From positions 1 through 64,000 of the forward strand of contig NZ_JAUYNT010000026.1 of NCBI RefSeq assembly GCF_030698175.1: DNA of 64,000 bases, written 5' to 3'. Both the position numbers and the translations under genes were made by a program. Of the stretch, positions 1 through 7,834 are shown piece after piece. Under the pieces are notes generated by a model. It was given only the letters and a program-made list of their open reading frames with translations, searched no databases and was not told the origin of the DNA. The stretch comes from Pseudomonas sp. (GTDB taxonomy: Bacteria > Pseudomonadota > Gammaproteobacteria > Pseudomonadales > Pseudomonadaceae). Positions within the stretch are counted from its first letter, which is position 1. Every line of letters begins with the position of its first letter.

Positions 1-119
1 TCCAAGCCTTGTGCGCAGTGATGCGCAAGTATCTGACCGGCGTTTGGGCCTGCATCCAGCAGGGCGAGCGCTTTGATTCCAGCAAACTGTTCAGCAGCAT
101 TCACCAAGTGAAAGCTTGA
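1..119 (+). CDS. IS110-family-like transposase, C-terminal end (partial)
   Basis: The reading frame beginning at base 3 is open from the window edge to a TGA at 117-119. It encodes about 38 residues, including AVMRKYLTGVWACI and FDSSKLF. These resemble the extreme C-terminus of IS110/IS116/IS902-type (DEDD) transposases, where an A-x-MRK-LL helix lies close to the end. Only the tail is visible, so the catalytic residues and the element ends cannot be judged. No inverted repeat is obvious just after the stop, which fits the IS110 group because its members often lack them. The assignment rests on a short stretch and is moderately sure. Confidence 0.55.
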   Translation, partial: QALCAVMRKYLTGVWACIQQGERFDSSKLFSSIHQVKA

Positions 120-173
120 CCTCCAACAGAGTATCTACAAAATCGACCTGCAACGTCTAACGGGTGCAGAGCC

Positions 174-815
174 TTATTGTTGTGCGGGCTTGCCCAGACC
201 TTGCCAGTGCTTGCCACCGATCATGATAAAACGCAGCTGCTCGGTGATTTTCGCTTCGGCGGTCAAGTGCGCCGGCAGCGAGGCGGGCGGGGGGTCGATC
301 AGCTCGGGCAGGGTGGCGAACACGGTTTTCACCACCAGATCGGCAAGCACGTCCATGGCTGGATCATCGAGGTGCGGCATTTTGCGCATCAGTTTCAGGT
401 CGGCGGCCAGGTCATCGGTAATGCGCTGGCGCAGGGCGCCGAGGATCTGTCGCACCGGTTGCGAGCCACCGTATTGCTCGCGGGCGAGAAACAAAAACTG
501 TGGGCGATTGGCTGTCACCGAGTCGATAAAAATCCGCGCGCTGGCCTCGATCATCCCGCCCAGTTCGAACTCGTTGCGGCGTACCGCGCGCAAGGTGTCG
601 CGGAAGGTCTCACCGACCTCGGCCACCAGCGCCAGCCCCAGTTCGTCCATGTCGTGGAAGTGCCGGTAAAAGCCGGTGGGCACTATGCCGGCCAGACGGG
701 TCACCTCGCGCAGGCTCAGGCTGCCAAACCCGCGACCGCCGTCCATCAGGCTGCGCGCAGCCGCCATCAAGGCTTGGCGGGTTTGCAGTTTTTGTTCGGC
801 GCGGGGAGAAGACAT
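174..815 (-). CDS. TetR-family regulator, FabR/DesT type
   Basis: A 213-residue TetR-type repressor. The N-terminal helix-turn-helix (about residues 15-60) contains SLSLREVTRLAGI and FYRHFHDMDELG, the signature of the FabR/DesT branch that controls unsaturated fatty-acid synthesis or acyl-CoA desaturases. The rest is the helical ligand-binding and dimerisation domain. I chose the ATG at 815, which has an AAGGA motif about 12 bases upstream; a longer frame opens only with a TTG at 854. No desaturase or fab gene lies beside it here, so the target is inferred from the family alone. DesT-like is the best guess. Confidence 0.75.
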   Translation of the reverse strand: MSSPRAEQKLQTRQALMAAARSLMDGGRGFGSLSLREVTRLAGIVPTGFYRHFHDMDELGLALVAEVGETFRDTLRAVRRNEFELGGMIEASARIFIDSVTANRPQFLFLAREQYGGSQPVRQILGALRQRITDDLAADLKLMRKMPHLDDPAMDVLADLVVKTVFATLPELIDPPPASLPAHLTAEAKITEQLRFIMIGGKHWQGLGKPAQQ

Positions 816-922
816 GGTTGGCGGGCATCCTTGGCAATAGCGGCACTCTATCAAATGCGGGCTCGGTGCTGAAACGTATCTGGGTCTATCGCCTGCCGAA
901 TGCCGGGCAGCCGGCTTAACGG

Positions 923-1273
923 CTAGCTCTTCCAGAATTTAGGCACGGCCATCAGCGCCAAGCCAATCGCCCAGAGCAACCAAGGGTCGCTGATAAAATA
1001 CGGGTAGCCGATCAGTGCTATGCCGCTGAAGAAGGCCGCCTGACCAGACTGTGTGAAAACTACTGCGCTCGGTTATGCGGCGTTAAAAACAGACTCAAAA
1101 TGCTCATTTACAACCCGTAAACTGCGCTTTTTCGCCTGTTTTTGCCTTGCCTAACCTTCGCTCGCTACGTTTTCACACGGCCTGTGACGCTGCTGTTTTT
1201 TGCCGTAGATCAGGTAGCCGACGCCGATTGAGCCGAATAGCAGGCGGCTGAGCAGGGTCGCAGTGCTATCCAT
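923..1273 (-). pseudogene. small two-helix membrane protein gene interrupted by a MITE
   Basis: The first part, 1273 down to 1179, encodes MDSTATLLSRLLFGSIGVGY and then LIYGKKQQRHRP. The last part, ending at the TAG at 923-925, encodes FFSGIALIGYPYFIS and then DPWLLWAIGLALMAVPKFWKS. Together they match the pattern of small Pseudomonas membrane proteins with a GYxxYGKKQ motif followed by a GIALMxxPYF helix. The 128-bp inverted-repeat element at 1051-1178 sits between the halves. The frame runs eight codons into it before a stop, so only a peptide of about 40 residues could be made. The start lies 5 bases after the stop of the upstream lipoprotein gene, indicating a former two-gene operon. Confidence 0.75.
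1051..1178. mobile_element. 128-bp MITE with 10-bp terminal inverted repeats
   Basis: The element begins GTGTGAAAAC and ends GTTTTCACAC, a perfect 10-bp inverted pair, and has no coding capacity. It splits a small membrane-protein gene. The first 30 bases recur alone at 13549-13578, 23301-23329 and 47133-47161. No clear target-site duplication is visible in the flanks. The short length, terminal repeats, dispersed copies and gene disruption together indicate a non-autonomous miniature transposable element. The family of the mobilising transposase is unknown. Confidence 0.75.
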
Positions 1274-1278
1274 GGGGC

Positions 1279-1485
1279 TTATTGCTGCTGGCTTTCGAGA
1301 TTTTGCAGGCGTTGCTCGTTGAGTGCGTTGGTTTGCTCTATCTGCTGTTTGAGTTGTTGCGCTTGCTGTTGCAGTTGCTCTGCTTGCTTGGCTTGCAGGC
1401 TGGCCACCGCAGCGGTTTCACCGAGGCCGCAAGCGCTGAGACTGGCTAGGCTGAACAGGCAGATGGCGAGACGAAAACTGTGCAT
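1279..1485 (-). CDS. small coiled-coil lipoprotein
   Basis: A 68-residue protein. The first 19 residues form a lipoprotein signal with the lipobox LSAC, so the mature protein would start at a lipidated Cys19. The remainder is rich in Gln, Ala, Leu and Glu, with QQQAQQLKQQIEQTNALNEQ as its core, and is very likely one amphipathic coiled-coil helix, as in Lpp-like or small outer-membrane lipoproteins. Its stop lies 5 bases before the interrupted membrane-protein gene, so the two were probably co-transcribed. The specific function is unknown. Confidence 0.8.
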   Translation of the reverse strand: MHSFRLAICLFSLASLSACGLGETAAVASLQAKQAEQLQQQAQQLKQQIEQTNALNEQRLQNLESQQQ

Positions 1486-1616
1486 GGGGCGCTCCAGGAT
1501 AATGTGAGGTATGGCCCATTGTAGGGCGGCCTCGGCGCAGCCAGTCCGCCATTTTTGCGCCCCGCCGCCGATCTGTGACGAATTGCCGATTAACGGCGCC
1601 CAGTTGTTAGTGATGG

Positions 1617-2396
1617 CTACATTCGCCAGATCAACAGCGTTGAGGAGCGCCAGTCATGCAGCTCGATTTGCTCGGTGGGCGCGACGCCGGGGATGGCGAA
1701 GCTGTTGCTGATCAGCAGGGCGTTCGGCTGCATTTCGGCGCGGGCCTTGAGCCAGAGTTTGGCCATCGGCGCCGGCGACAGAAAGCAGTAGACCGCGTCA
1801 TAGCCGGCCAGCGGCTGTTGCCAGAGATTGCGGTAGCGGATCTGGCAATTAGGTCGCAACAGGCAGCGCAACCAGGCCAGAACGAATACCAGCGGCGCGG
1901 TCTCGACCCCGACAAACTGCGCCTGCGGGTAGCGTCGCGATAGCTGATAAAGGCTGCCGGCCAGGCCGCTGCCCAGGTCGATATAGCGAAACTCCGGCGC
2001 CAGGGGACGCAGCAATAGCTCCAACTGCTGACAGGTTTTTTGTCCGGTCAGATACAGCGGCACCCGCTCGCGCAGGCTGTTCCAGTTCAGCAGCAAGAGC
2101 AGCACAAAGGCGCCGAGCAAGGCGCTGGGGGGGAGCTGTTGGCCATTGAGCAGTAACAGCGCGGGCACAAACAACAGATTGATTGGCAGCCACCAGCTCG
2201 GCAACTTAAGCCGGCGGCCCAGCAGCGCGGCCAACAGTCCTTGCAGTAACCCGGCGGCGATTGGCTGGGGGCGATACGCCCAGGAGGCATGGGCGGCGAT
2301 GACCAAGAGCAGCACCAACACCCCTGCCCCCAGCTGCGCCAAGAGTGCGCGCAGGGCCGGGTGGTGCAGGGCGGGATGCTGTTGCAGTGCTGTCAT
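1617..2396 (-). CDS. membrane-anchored class I SAM-dependent methyltransferase
   Basis: About 259 residues from the ATG at 2396; an upstream in-frame ATG at 2432 is possible, but neither has a strong ribosome site. The N-terminal 110 residues hold about three hydrophobic segments, such as LLAQLGAGVLVLLLVIAAHA and LLLLLNWNSLRERV. The C-terminal half is a Rossmann methyltransferase with the SAM-binding YIDLGSGLAGSLYQL (motif I), FVGVETAP (acidic end of strand 2) and YDAVYCFLSPAPM (motif IV region). The substrate is unknown. Proteins of this layout are common as hypothetical proteins in Pseudomonas. Confidence 0.75.
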   Translation of the reverse strand: MTALQQHPALHHPALRALLAQLGAGVLVLLLVIAAHASWAYRPQPIAAGLLQGLLAALLGRRLKLPSWWLPINLLFVPALLLLNGQQLPPSALLGAFVLLLLLNWNSLRERVPLYLTGQKTCQQLELLLRPLAPEFRYIDLGSGLAGSLYQLSRRYPQAQFVGVETAPLVFVLAWLRCLLRPNCQIRYRNLWQQPLAGYDAVYCFLSPAPMAKLWLKARAEMQPNALLISNSFAIPGVAPTEQIELHDWRSSTLLIWRM

Positions 2397-2547
2397 CGAG
2401 CGGGTCCGCTGTGGATGGCGGCATCCTAGCATTTAAGCCTGCCGGGTAAACGTGGCGAAACACATCGAACCAAAGAGCGGGTTTGTGACCCATATGGACG
2501 AGGGAAATGCAGCAAGCCGCTGGGAGCGGCTGCTGTCCCTTGATGCA

Positions 2548-2567
2548 GTAGGAGGGGATTTATCCGC
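2548..2567. repeat. single REP-type sequence
   Basis: GTAGGAGGGGATTTATCCGC is the core REP sequence of many Pseudomonas genomes. Related arms occur as pairs at 47223-47320 and 52495-52555. Here it stands alone in the roughly 270-bp gap between the methyltransferase start and the permease stop. No gene or clear promoter is visible in the rest of that gap. Confidence 0.6.
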
Positions 2568-2665
2568 AACTGGCCAGTGCAGACAACACCAACATCAAGG
2601 CTGACGCTCTCTTACGCAAGGCCACACGGGCTTAACAGGTAGCGGGTCATTTCAAACATTGCGAC

Positions 2666-4087
2666 TTACGAAGCCGAAGGCATCACAGCTTGCGTCACTT
2701 TGGTCGGATGCAGCTTGAACGCGTAGAACACCACCGCCAGCAGCACTAGGAACGCCGGGCCGACATACAGGGCGATGCGGGTGTCCGGGAAGTAAGCCAT
2801 CAGACCGACCACCAGCGCCAGGAATGCCAGCGCCAGGTACGAACTCACCGGGAACAGCCACATGCGGTACTTGAGCCCTGCACGTTCAGCCAGGCTCAGG
2901 CCTTTGCGAAACTTAAGCTGGGCCAGCAGGATCATCACCCAGGTCCAGATGGCACCAAAAGTGGCGATAGCGGTGACCCAGACGAAGACCTTCTCAGGCG
3001 CCAGGTAGTTGAGCAACACGCCCAGCAACAGCGCACCAATCGACAGCAGCAAGGCACGACGTGGCACGCCGTTGCTCGAGGTCTTGGCGAAACCCGCCGG
3101 AGCCTGACCGTTCTGCGCCAGGCTGTAGAGCATGCGACCGGTGCTGAAGATGCCACCGTTGCAGGACGACAGTGCGGCAGTGATCACCACAAAGTTGATG
3201 ATGCCGGCGGCGGTCTTGATGCCCAGACGCTCGAAGGTCATCACAAACGGGCTGCCCTGGGTGCCGATTTCGTTCCACGGGTAGATCGATAGGATCACAA
3301 ACAACGCGCCGACGTAGAACAGCAGAATCCGCCAGAACACCGAGCCGATCGCATTCGGAATGGTCTTTTGCGGGTTCTTCGCTTCACCGGCGGTCAGGCC
3401 GATCATCTCAACACCCAGGTAGGCGAACATCACCATTTGCAGGGACATCAATACGCCTTGCACACCGTTGGGCATAAAGCCGCCGTGGCTCCACAGGTTG
3501 GAAATCCCCAGCGCCACGCCGTCGTTGCCGAAGCCGAACGCAATCACGCCGATGCCACCGACGACCATCGCGATGATGGTGACGATCTTGATCAGAGCGA
3601 ACCAGAACTCGAATTCACCGAAGGCTTTGACCGCGATCAGGTTGATCGAACCCATGCTCACCAGCGCCGCCAGCGCCCAGATCCAGCGGGGCACCTCGGG
3701 GAACCAGACGCCCATGTACACCGCCACCGCGGTGATTTCCGCGACGCAGGTCACCAGCCACAGGAACCAGTAATTCCAGCCGGTGAGGAAGCCCGCCAGC
3801 GGGCCGAGGTAGTCTTGGGCATAGCGGCTGAAGGAGCCGGCCACCGGGTTATGCACGGCCATCTCGCCGAGGGCGCGCATGATCACCAGAATCGCCAGCC
3901 CGCCGATGATGTAGGACAGCATGATCGCCGGGCCGGCCATTTCGATGGCCTTGGCCGAGCCGAGGAACAGACCGACACCGATACAGGCGCCGAGCGCCAT
4001 TAAGCGAATATGCCGTTCGCCGAGTTCGCGTTTGAGCGGGCCGCCCTGAGCGGTCTCGCCTTGGAGCAAGTGGTTACCAACTGGCAT
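2666..4087 (-). CDS. amino-acid permease, APC superfamily (AAT family)
   Basis: A 473-residue inner-membrane transporter with about 12 hydrophobic helices. Near the N-terminus are RHIRLMALGACIGVGLFLGS, the substrate-binding unwound helix of AAT permeases, and then ALGEMAVHNPVAGSFSRYA and GWNYWFLWLV. This places it with the proton-coupled GabP/ProY/AroP/HutT amino-acid permeases. The substrate cannot be read from the sequence. GAGG lies 10 bases before the ATG. The gene stands alone behind a 466-bp gap and no catabolic gene adjoins it, so context does not help with substrate. Confidence 0.85.
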   Translation of the reverse strand: MPVGNHLLQGETAQGGPLKRELGERHIRLMALGACIGVGLFLGSAKAIEMAGPAIMLSYIIGGLAILVIMRALGEMAVHNPVAGSFSRYAQDYLGPLAGFLTGWNYWFLWLVTCVAEITAVAVYMGVWFPEVPRWIWALAALVSMGSINLIAVKAFGEFEFWFALIKIVTIIAMVVGGIGVIAFGFGNDGVALGISNLWSHGGFMPNGVQGVLMSLQMVMFAYLGVEMIGLTAGEAKNPQKTIPNAIGSVFWRILLFYVGALFVILSIYPWNEIGTQGSPFVMTFERLGIKTAAGIINFVVITAALSSCNGGIFSTGRMLYSLAQNGQAPAGFAKTSSNGVPRRALLLSIGALLLGVLLNYLAPEKVFVWVTAIATFGAIWTWVMILLAQLKFRKGLSLAERAGLKYRMWLFPVSSYLALAFLALVVGLMAYFPDTRIALYVGPAFLVLLAVVFYAFKLHPTKVTQAVMPSAS

Positions 4088-4553
4088 AGGGATACAACCT
4101 CGTCTTGTTATTGGATAAGACCACTGAGTGTTCGAAGCGCTGACCGATAAGCCAGAGCTTCCCGAAACCGGACCTGCTTCGTGGGCAGCTCCGTTCTGTA
4201 GGACAAAACCTGCAAAATCAGCGGGGCCTGCAGTATAAAAAGCTTCCGGCAGGGGATTTCACTCTATAAACCACTACATTCAGCGAGAAGTCTCGGGGAG
4301 ATTTCGATTTGTGGAGGTGTATTACCTGGGTTTTGTCCGTTTATTCAGCGCTGAAATGGCGTCGAGTATTGCCTCGTAATGGTCTGTCGTCATGCCTCGA
4401 CCTCGGTCGTTTTTACCCATTTCAGGTTGCTGGTCCAGCCATCTCAGGCAGCAGTTGCCAGTACAGATAGGACGGTGGCGGGCTAGCAGTCGAGTCAAAT
4501 TCGACAATGGCGATCCGTCGGCGCTGATTAGTCTTGTGGAGTGCAACCCGCCG
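4088..4553. other. intergenic region between the Hsp70 and permease genes
   Basis: No convincing gene. On the minus strand, directly after the TAG stop of the Hsp70 gene, the same frame stays open for 43 codons (4553 to 4422) and includes IAIVEFDSTASPPPSYLYW, but has no usable start. A separate 23-codon frame (MTTDHYEAILDAISALNKR...) runs from an ATG at 4393 to about 4325 with a weak GAGG upstream. Either could be the remnant of a lost small gene. The part next to the permease should hold its promoter; no confident boxes were identified. Confidence 0.4.
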
Positions 4554-5819
4554 CTAGCCGTAGCGCTTCTTGGCTTCAATCGCCAGGCCGCTGCCGATGC
4601 TGCCGAACACGTTGCCTTCCACATGGCGGGCATTCGGTAGCAAGGCGGCGATTTGCTGGCGCAGCGCCGGGATGCCGCTGGAGCCGCCGGTGAAGAACAC
4701 CGTGTCGACTTGCGCCACGCCAATGCCGGCCTTGTTCAGCAGTTGCGCGACGCTGTCTCTTACCCGTTCGAGCAAACCGTCAATGGCGTTGTTGAGGTCG
4801 GCGCGGGTCAGGGTCACGGCCAGCTCGGCTTCGATCCGCTGCAGTGACAGGTGATGCTGCTCGACGCTGCTGAGGGCGATCTTGCTGTCTTCCATCTGCA
4901 TGGCCAGCCAATGCCCGGCGCGCAGTTCGATCAGTTTCAGTAGGCGGTCGACGCCCGTGGTGTCTTGGCAGTCGTAGCGCATGCTTTTCAGCGCCAGTTG
5001 GGATTTTTGCGCGTATACGGCGTTAATCGTGTGCCAGGTGGCCAGGTTCAAATGGGTGCTGGTGGGCATCGGCGCCGCGCTTTTCATCCGGCTGCCGTAG
5101 CCGAACAGCGGCATCACCGCCTGCAGGCTCAGTTGCTTGTCGAAGTCGGTACCGCCGATATGCACGCCGCCGGTGGCCAGAATGTCGCTGTGCCGTTCGG
5201 CGTGCATGTGCCGCTCGGGCGCCAGGCGGATCAGGGAGAAGTCCGAGGTGCCACCGCCGATATCGACGATCAGCACCAGCTCTTCGCCGGTGATGGTGCT
5301 TTCGTAGTCGAAGGCCGCGGCGATCGGCTCGAACTGAAACGACACCTCCTTGAAGCCGATGGTCTTGGCCACGGTGATCAGGGTGTCGGCGGCCTCGGCG
5401 TCGGCTTTCTCGTCGTCATCGACGAAGAACACCGGGCGGCCCAGCACCACTTGTTCGAACGGCCGGTCGGCAATGGTCTCGGCGCGCTGTTTTAGTTCGG
5501 CCAGAAACAACCCAAGGATCTGCTTGAAGGGCATGGCGCTGCCGAGCACCGTGGTTTCGCTTTTCAGCAGCTTGGAACCCAGCAGGCTTTTCAGCGAGCG
5601 CATCAAGCGGCCTTCATAGCCTTCCAGGTATTCGTGCAGGGCCAGGCGGCCGTAGACCGGGCGGCGTTCTTCGAAGTTGAAGAACAGCACCGAGGGCAGG
5701 GTGATCTTGCCGTCTTCGAGCGGCAGCAAGGTGGCGGCATCCGGTTGCAGCCAGCCGACGGTGGAGTTGGAGGTGCCAAAATCGATGCCCAGGGCATTGG
5801 CGGGAGGACTAAGACTCAT
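4554..5819 (-). CDS. yegD: Hsp70-family chaperone-like ATPase, YegD type
   Basis: A 421-residue protein carrying only the actin-like ATPase half of Hsp70. It has the phosphate-1 loop LGIDFGTSNSTVGW, the phosphate-2 motif VLIVDIGGGTSDFSL and the adenosine motif VFFTGGSSGIPALR. After the last motif the protein ends, so the substrate-binding beta-sandwich and lid of DnaK are absent, as is usual for YegD. No DnaJ or GrpE partner is adjacent, although cbpA lies 3.4 kb away. GGAA precedes the ATG. The gene is transcribed divergently from the SBP gene at 5986. Its client and role are not established. PAO1 has a similar gene (PA4873). Confidence 0.85.
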   Translation of the reverse strand: MSLSPPANALGIDFGTSNSTVGWLQPDAATLLPLEDGKITLPSVLFFNFEERRPVYGRLALHEYLEGYEGRLMRSLKSLLGSKLLKSETTVLGSAMPFKQILGLFLAELKQRAETIADRPFEQVVLGRPVFFVDDDEKADAEAADTLITVAKTIGFKEVSFQFEPIAAAFDYESTITGEELVLIVDIGGGTSDFSLIRLAPERHMHAERHSDILATGGVHIGGTDFDKQLSLQAVMPLFGYGSRMKSAAPMPTSTHLNLATWHTINAVYAQKSQLALKSMRYDCQDTTGVDRLLKLIELRAGHWLAMQMEDSKIALSSVEQHHLSLQRIEAELAVTLTRADLNNAIDGLLERVRDSVAQLLNKAGIGVAQVDTVFFTGGSSGIPALRQQIAALLPNARHVEGNVFGSIGSGLAIEAKKRYG

Positions 5820-5868
5820 GCGACGGCTGTTCCGGGAAAAAACGGCCGCGCAGTGTATGCGAGTGTGC

Positions 5869-5907
5869 CGGCCGATGCGCGGGGAAATGTCTGCCGCGCA
5901 TCGGCCG
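5869..5907. repeat. perfect 14-bp inverted repeat between divergent genes
   Basis: CGGCCGATGCGCGG at 5869-5882 and its exact reverse complement at 5894-5907 flank an 11-base loop. The palindrome lies in the 166-bp gap between the divergent Hsp70 and SBP genes, 50 bases from the Hsp70 start and 79 from the SBP start. It could be an operator, an RNA hairpin in the Hsp70 leader, or an extragenic palindrome. No T-run follows, so it does not look like a terminator. Confidence 0.6.
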
Positions 5908-5985
5908 ACAGCCGCTAAGGCATGCCGTCGACGTAAGGCCAGCTAGGCTCAAAGCACTGGATAGGACTCTACGGAGGGGTGACGA

Positions 5986-6723
5986 ATGCGTGAGTGCCTG
6001 CTTGCCGTGCTGCTGCTGAGTTGGGCCTTGCCGGACGTGACGCTGGCCGAGCTGCTGTTGCTTACCGAAGAGGCGCCGCCGACCAGTTTTTTGCAGGATG
6101 GCAAACCGGCCGGCTTGGCGGTGGAAGTGGTCGAGCAACTCCAGCAGCGCAGTGCCAGGCCCGCGCACATCGAGCTGCAGCCTTGGACGCGCGGCTACCA
6201 GTTGGTTAAAACCCAGGCCGACACGGCGTTGTTTCTGATGGTGCGCACGCCCGAGCGGGAAAGTCTGTTTCAGTGGGTGGGGCCGATTCTGCAGGGCAGG
6301 ACCAATTTCTACTCGCTGAAAGCCAATCACCTGCAACTCCATAGCCTCGAGGCGGCCAAGCAGGCGGGCACAGTCGCGGTACCCAAGCAGTGGTACACCT
6401 ACGAGGCGCTGGCGGCTCTGGGGTTCGATCTGTACGGGACGCGCGGCCCCAAACAGATGGTCCGCATGCTCAAGGCTGGGCGGGTCAAGTTGATCGCCAC
6501 CGAAGACCTGACCCTGCGCGGTGAATTGGCCAGTGGCGGCCTGACGCCCGAGGAGGTGGAAGCGCAGTTGGTATTGATGAAGTCGGATTACTACATCGCC
6601 TTTTCGCGGCAGACGGACGCGGCCGTGGTGGCCGAATGGCAGCGCCAACTTGACGGCATGCGTGAGGACGGTAGCCTGACGGCGATCATCCAGCGTTGGT
6701 TGCCGGGTGTCAGCCAACCTTGA
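5986..6723 (+). CDS. periplasmic substrate-binding protein, SBP_bac_3-like (orphan)
   Basis: A 245-residue exported protein with an N-terminal signal sequence (MRECLLAVLLLSWALPDVTLA) and a family-3 solute-binding fold. Typical features are EEAPPTSFLQDGKPAGLAVE near the N-terminus, ELQPWTRGYQLVKTQ, and VRTPERESLFQWVGPI, the usual PW-RG and TP-R/FSEP stretches. A strong GGAGGGG lies 7 bases before the ATG. No permease or ATPase gene is adjacent. Instead, a T2SS-F-like gene starts 16 bases after the stop. It may bind a small amino compound or act as a sensor; the ligand is unknown. Confidence 0.8.
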   Translation: MRECLLAVLLLSWALPDVTLAELLLLTEEAPPTSFLQDGKPAGLAVEVVEQLQQRSARPAHIELQPWTRGYQLVKTQADTALFLMVRTPERESLFQWVGPILQGRTNFYSLKANHLQLHSLEAAKQAGTVAVPKQWYTYEALAALGFDLYGTRGPKQMVRMLKAGRVKLIATEDLTLRGELASGGLTPEEVEAQLVLMKSDYYIAFSRQTDAAVVAEWQRQLDGMREDGSLTAIIQRWLPGVSQP

Positions 6724-6739
6724 TTCGTGGAACCCTTGC

Positions 6740-7741
6740 ATGCCTTCATCTTCTCGCGGGTCATTGCCCTTAGCCGAGCGCGCGGCATTATTTGGCCAAT
6801 TGGCGGCGCTGGAGCAGGCCGGGGTGCCGGTCGAGCGGGCCTTCGCCATGCTGCAGCTGTTGCCTGCCAGTCAGGCGCGCGTCGTCGCTGCCGGGCAGCA
6901 GATTGCCAAGGGCCGGGATCTGGCCGGTGCCGGTCAGTGCAGCGGTTTGTTTAGCGCGCTGGACGTGACCTTGTTGCAGGCCGCACAAAGCGCCGGCAGC
7001 CCGGCGCGGGTCTATCAGCGCCTGGCCAAACACTATGAGCAGCAAGCCCAGCAGGCCAAGAATCTGCGTTCGCGGCTGCTGTTGCCAGCCGCCATGTTGC
7101 TGTTGGCATTGCTGGTGCAGCCCTTGCCCAGTTTGGTCAGTGGCCTGCTCAGCCCGGCGGGCTATGTCTGGGGCGTGCTGCAGCCTTTATTGCTGATCGT
7201 GCTGGTGTTTTATTCGGGCCGCCGCTATTGGCAGCGCTCCCAGACTCCGGCGGCGCTGGGCAGCGCCAGCCTGCTGGATGCCTGGCTGCTGCGCCTGCCC
7301 GTGCTGGGCGCGGCCCATGCACGGCGCAATGTGCGCGATTATGTGGAAACCCTCGGCTTGCTGCTGGAAGCCGGCCTGCCGATGTTCAGCGCGCTGCCCA
7401 AAGCCTTGGCCACCTTGAGCAATAGCCAGTTACGCCAAGACTTCTTGGCCTTGCAGCTGCGGGTGCTGGGCGGTGAGTCCTTGGCGGTGGCGTTGCGGCC
7501 GATGGAGTTTCCCGGCCAGCCACTGCTGCTCGGGTTGATTGCCAGTGGCGAGGCCAGCGGGACCTTGGCGGCCAGTTTGTTGAGTTATGCCCAACACGAG
7601 ACCTTGGCGTTGGCCAGCCTGCAAGAGCAACTGGCCACTTGGTTGCCGCGCTTGGCCTATGTGCTGGTGGCGCTGTGGATGGCCTATGGGTTGCTGACCG
7701 GCGCTGGCATTGTCAGCCAGCTACCACCGGAGTTGCGTTAA
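6740..7741 (+). CDS. orphan type II secretion system F-domain inner-membrane protein
   Basis: About 333 residues from the ATG at 6740; an earlier ATG at 6707 overlaps the SBP gene and is less likely. The layout matches GspF/PilC platform proteins. A first cytoplasmic helical domain contains AALEQAGVPVERAFAML and is followed by two hydrophobic segments (LLLPAAMLLLALLV and GVLQPLLLIVLVFY). A second T2SF domain contains LGLLLEAGLPMFSALPKAL, GLIASGEASGTLAASL and a final hydrophobic segment. It is shorter than the usual roughly 400 residues. No secretin, ATPase or pseudopilin gene is nearby. It sits 16 bases behind the SBP gene and is probably co-transcribed with it. The function is unknown. Confidence 0.75.
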   Translation: MPSSSRGSLPLAERAALFGQLAALEQAGVPVERAFAMLQLLPASQARVVAAGQQIAKGRDLAGAGQCSGLFSALDVTLLQAAQSAGSPARVYQRLAKHYEQQAQQAKNLRSRLLLPAAMLLLALLVQPLPSLVSGLLSPAGYVWGVLQPLLLIVLVFYSGRRYWQRSQTPAALGSASLLDAWLLRLPVLGAAHARRNVRDYVETLGLLLEAGLPMFSALPKALATLSNSQLRQDFLALQLRVLGGESLAVALRPMEFPGQPLLLGLIASGEASGTLAASLLSYAQHETLALASLQEQLATWLPRLAYVLVALWMAYGLLTGAGIVSQLPPELR

Positions 7742-7834
7742 CGGTGGCAGGGCTCGCACTCGACCGGATCGCGATGTGCCTTGCCGGCGGCGGCAAACGA
7801 CTGACTAGTAACTATTGATTGGCAGGACAGGTTA

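Noticed and set aside
177..872. 231-codon open frame on the plus strand at the left end
   Set aside because: It is antisense to the TetR-type regulator, whose helix-turn-helix is clear.
5809..6849. 346-codon open frame on the minus strand
   Set aside because: It is antisense to the SBP gene at 5986, which has a signal peptide and a strong ribosome site.
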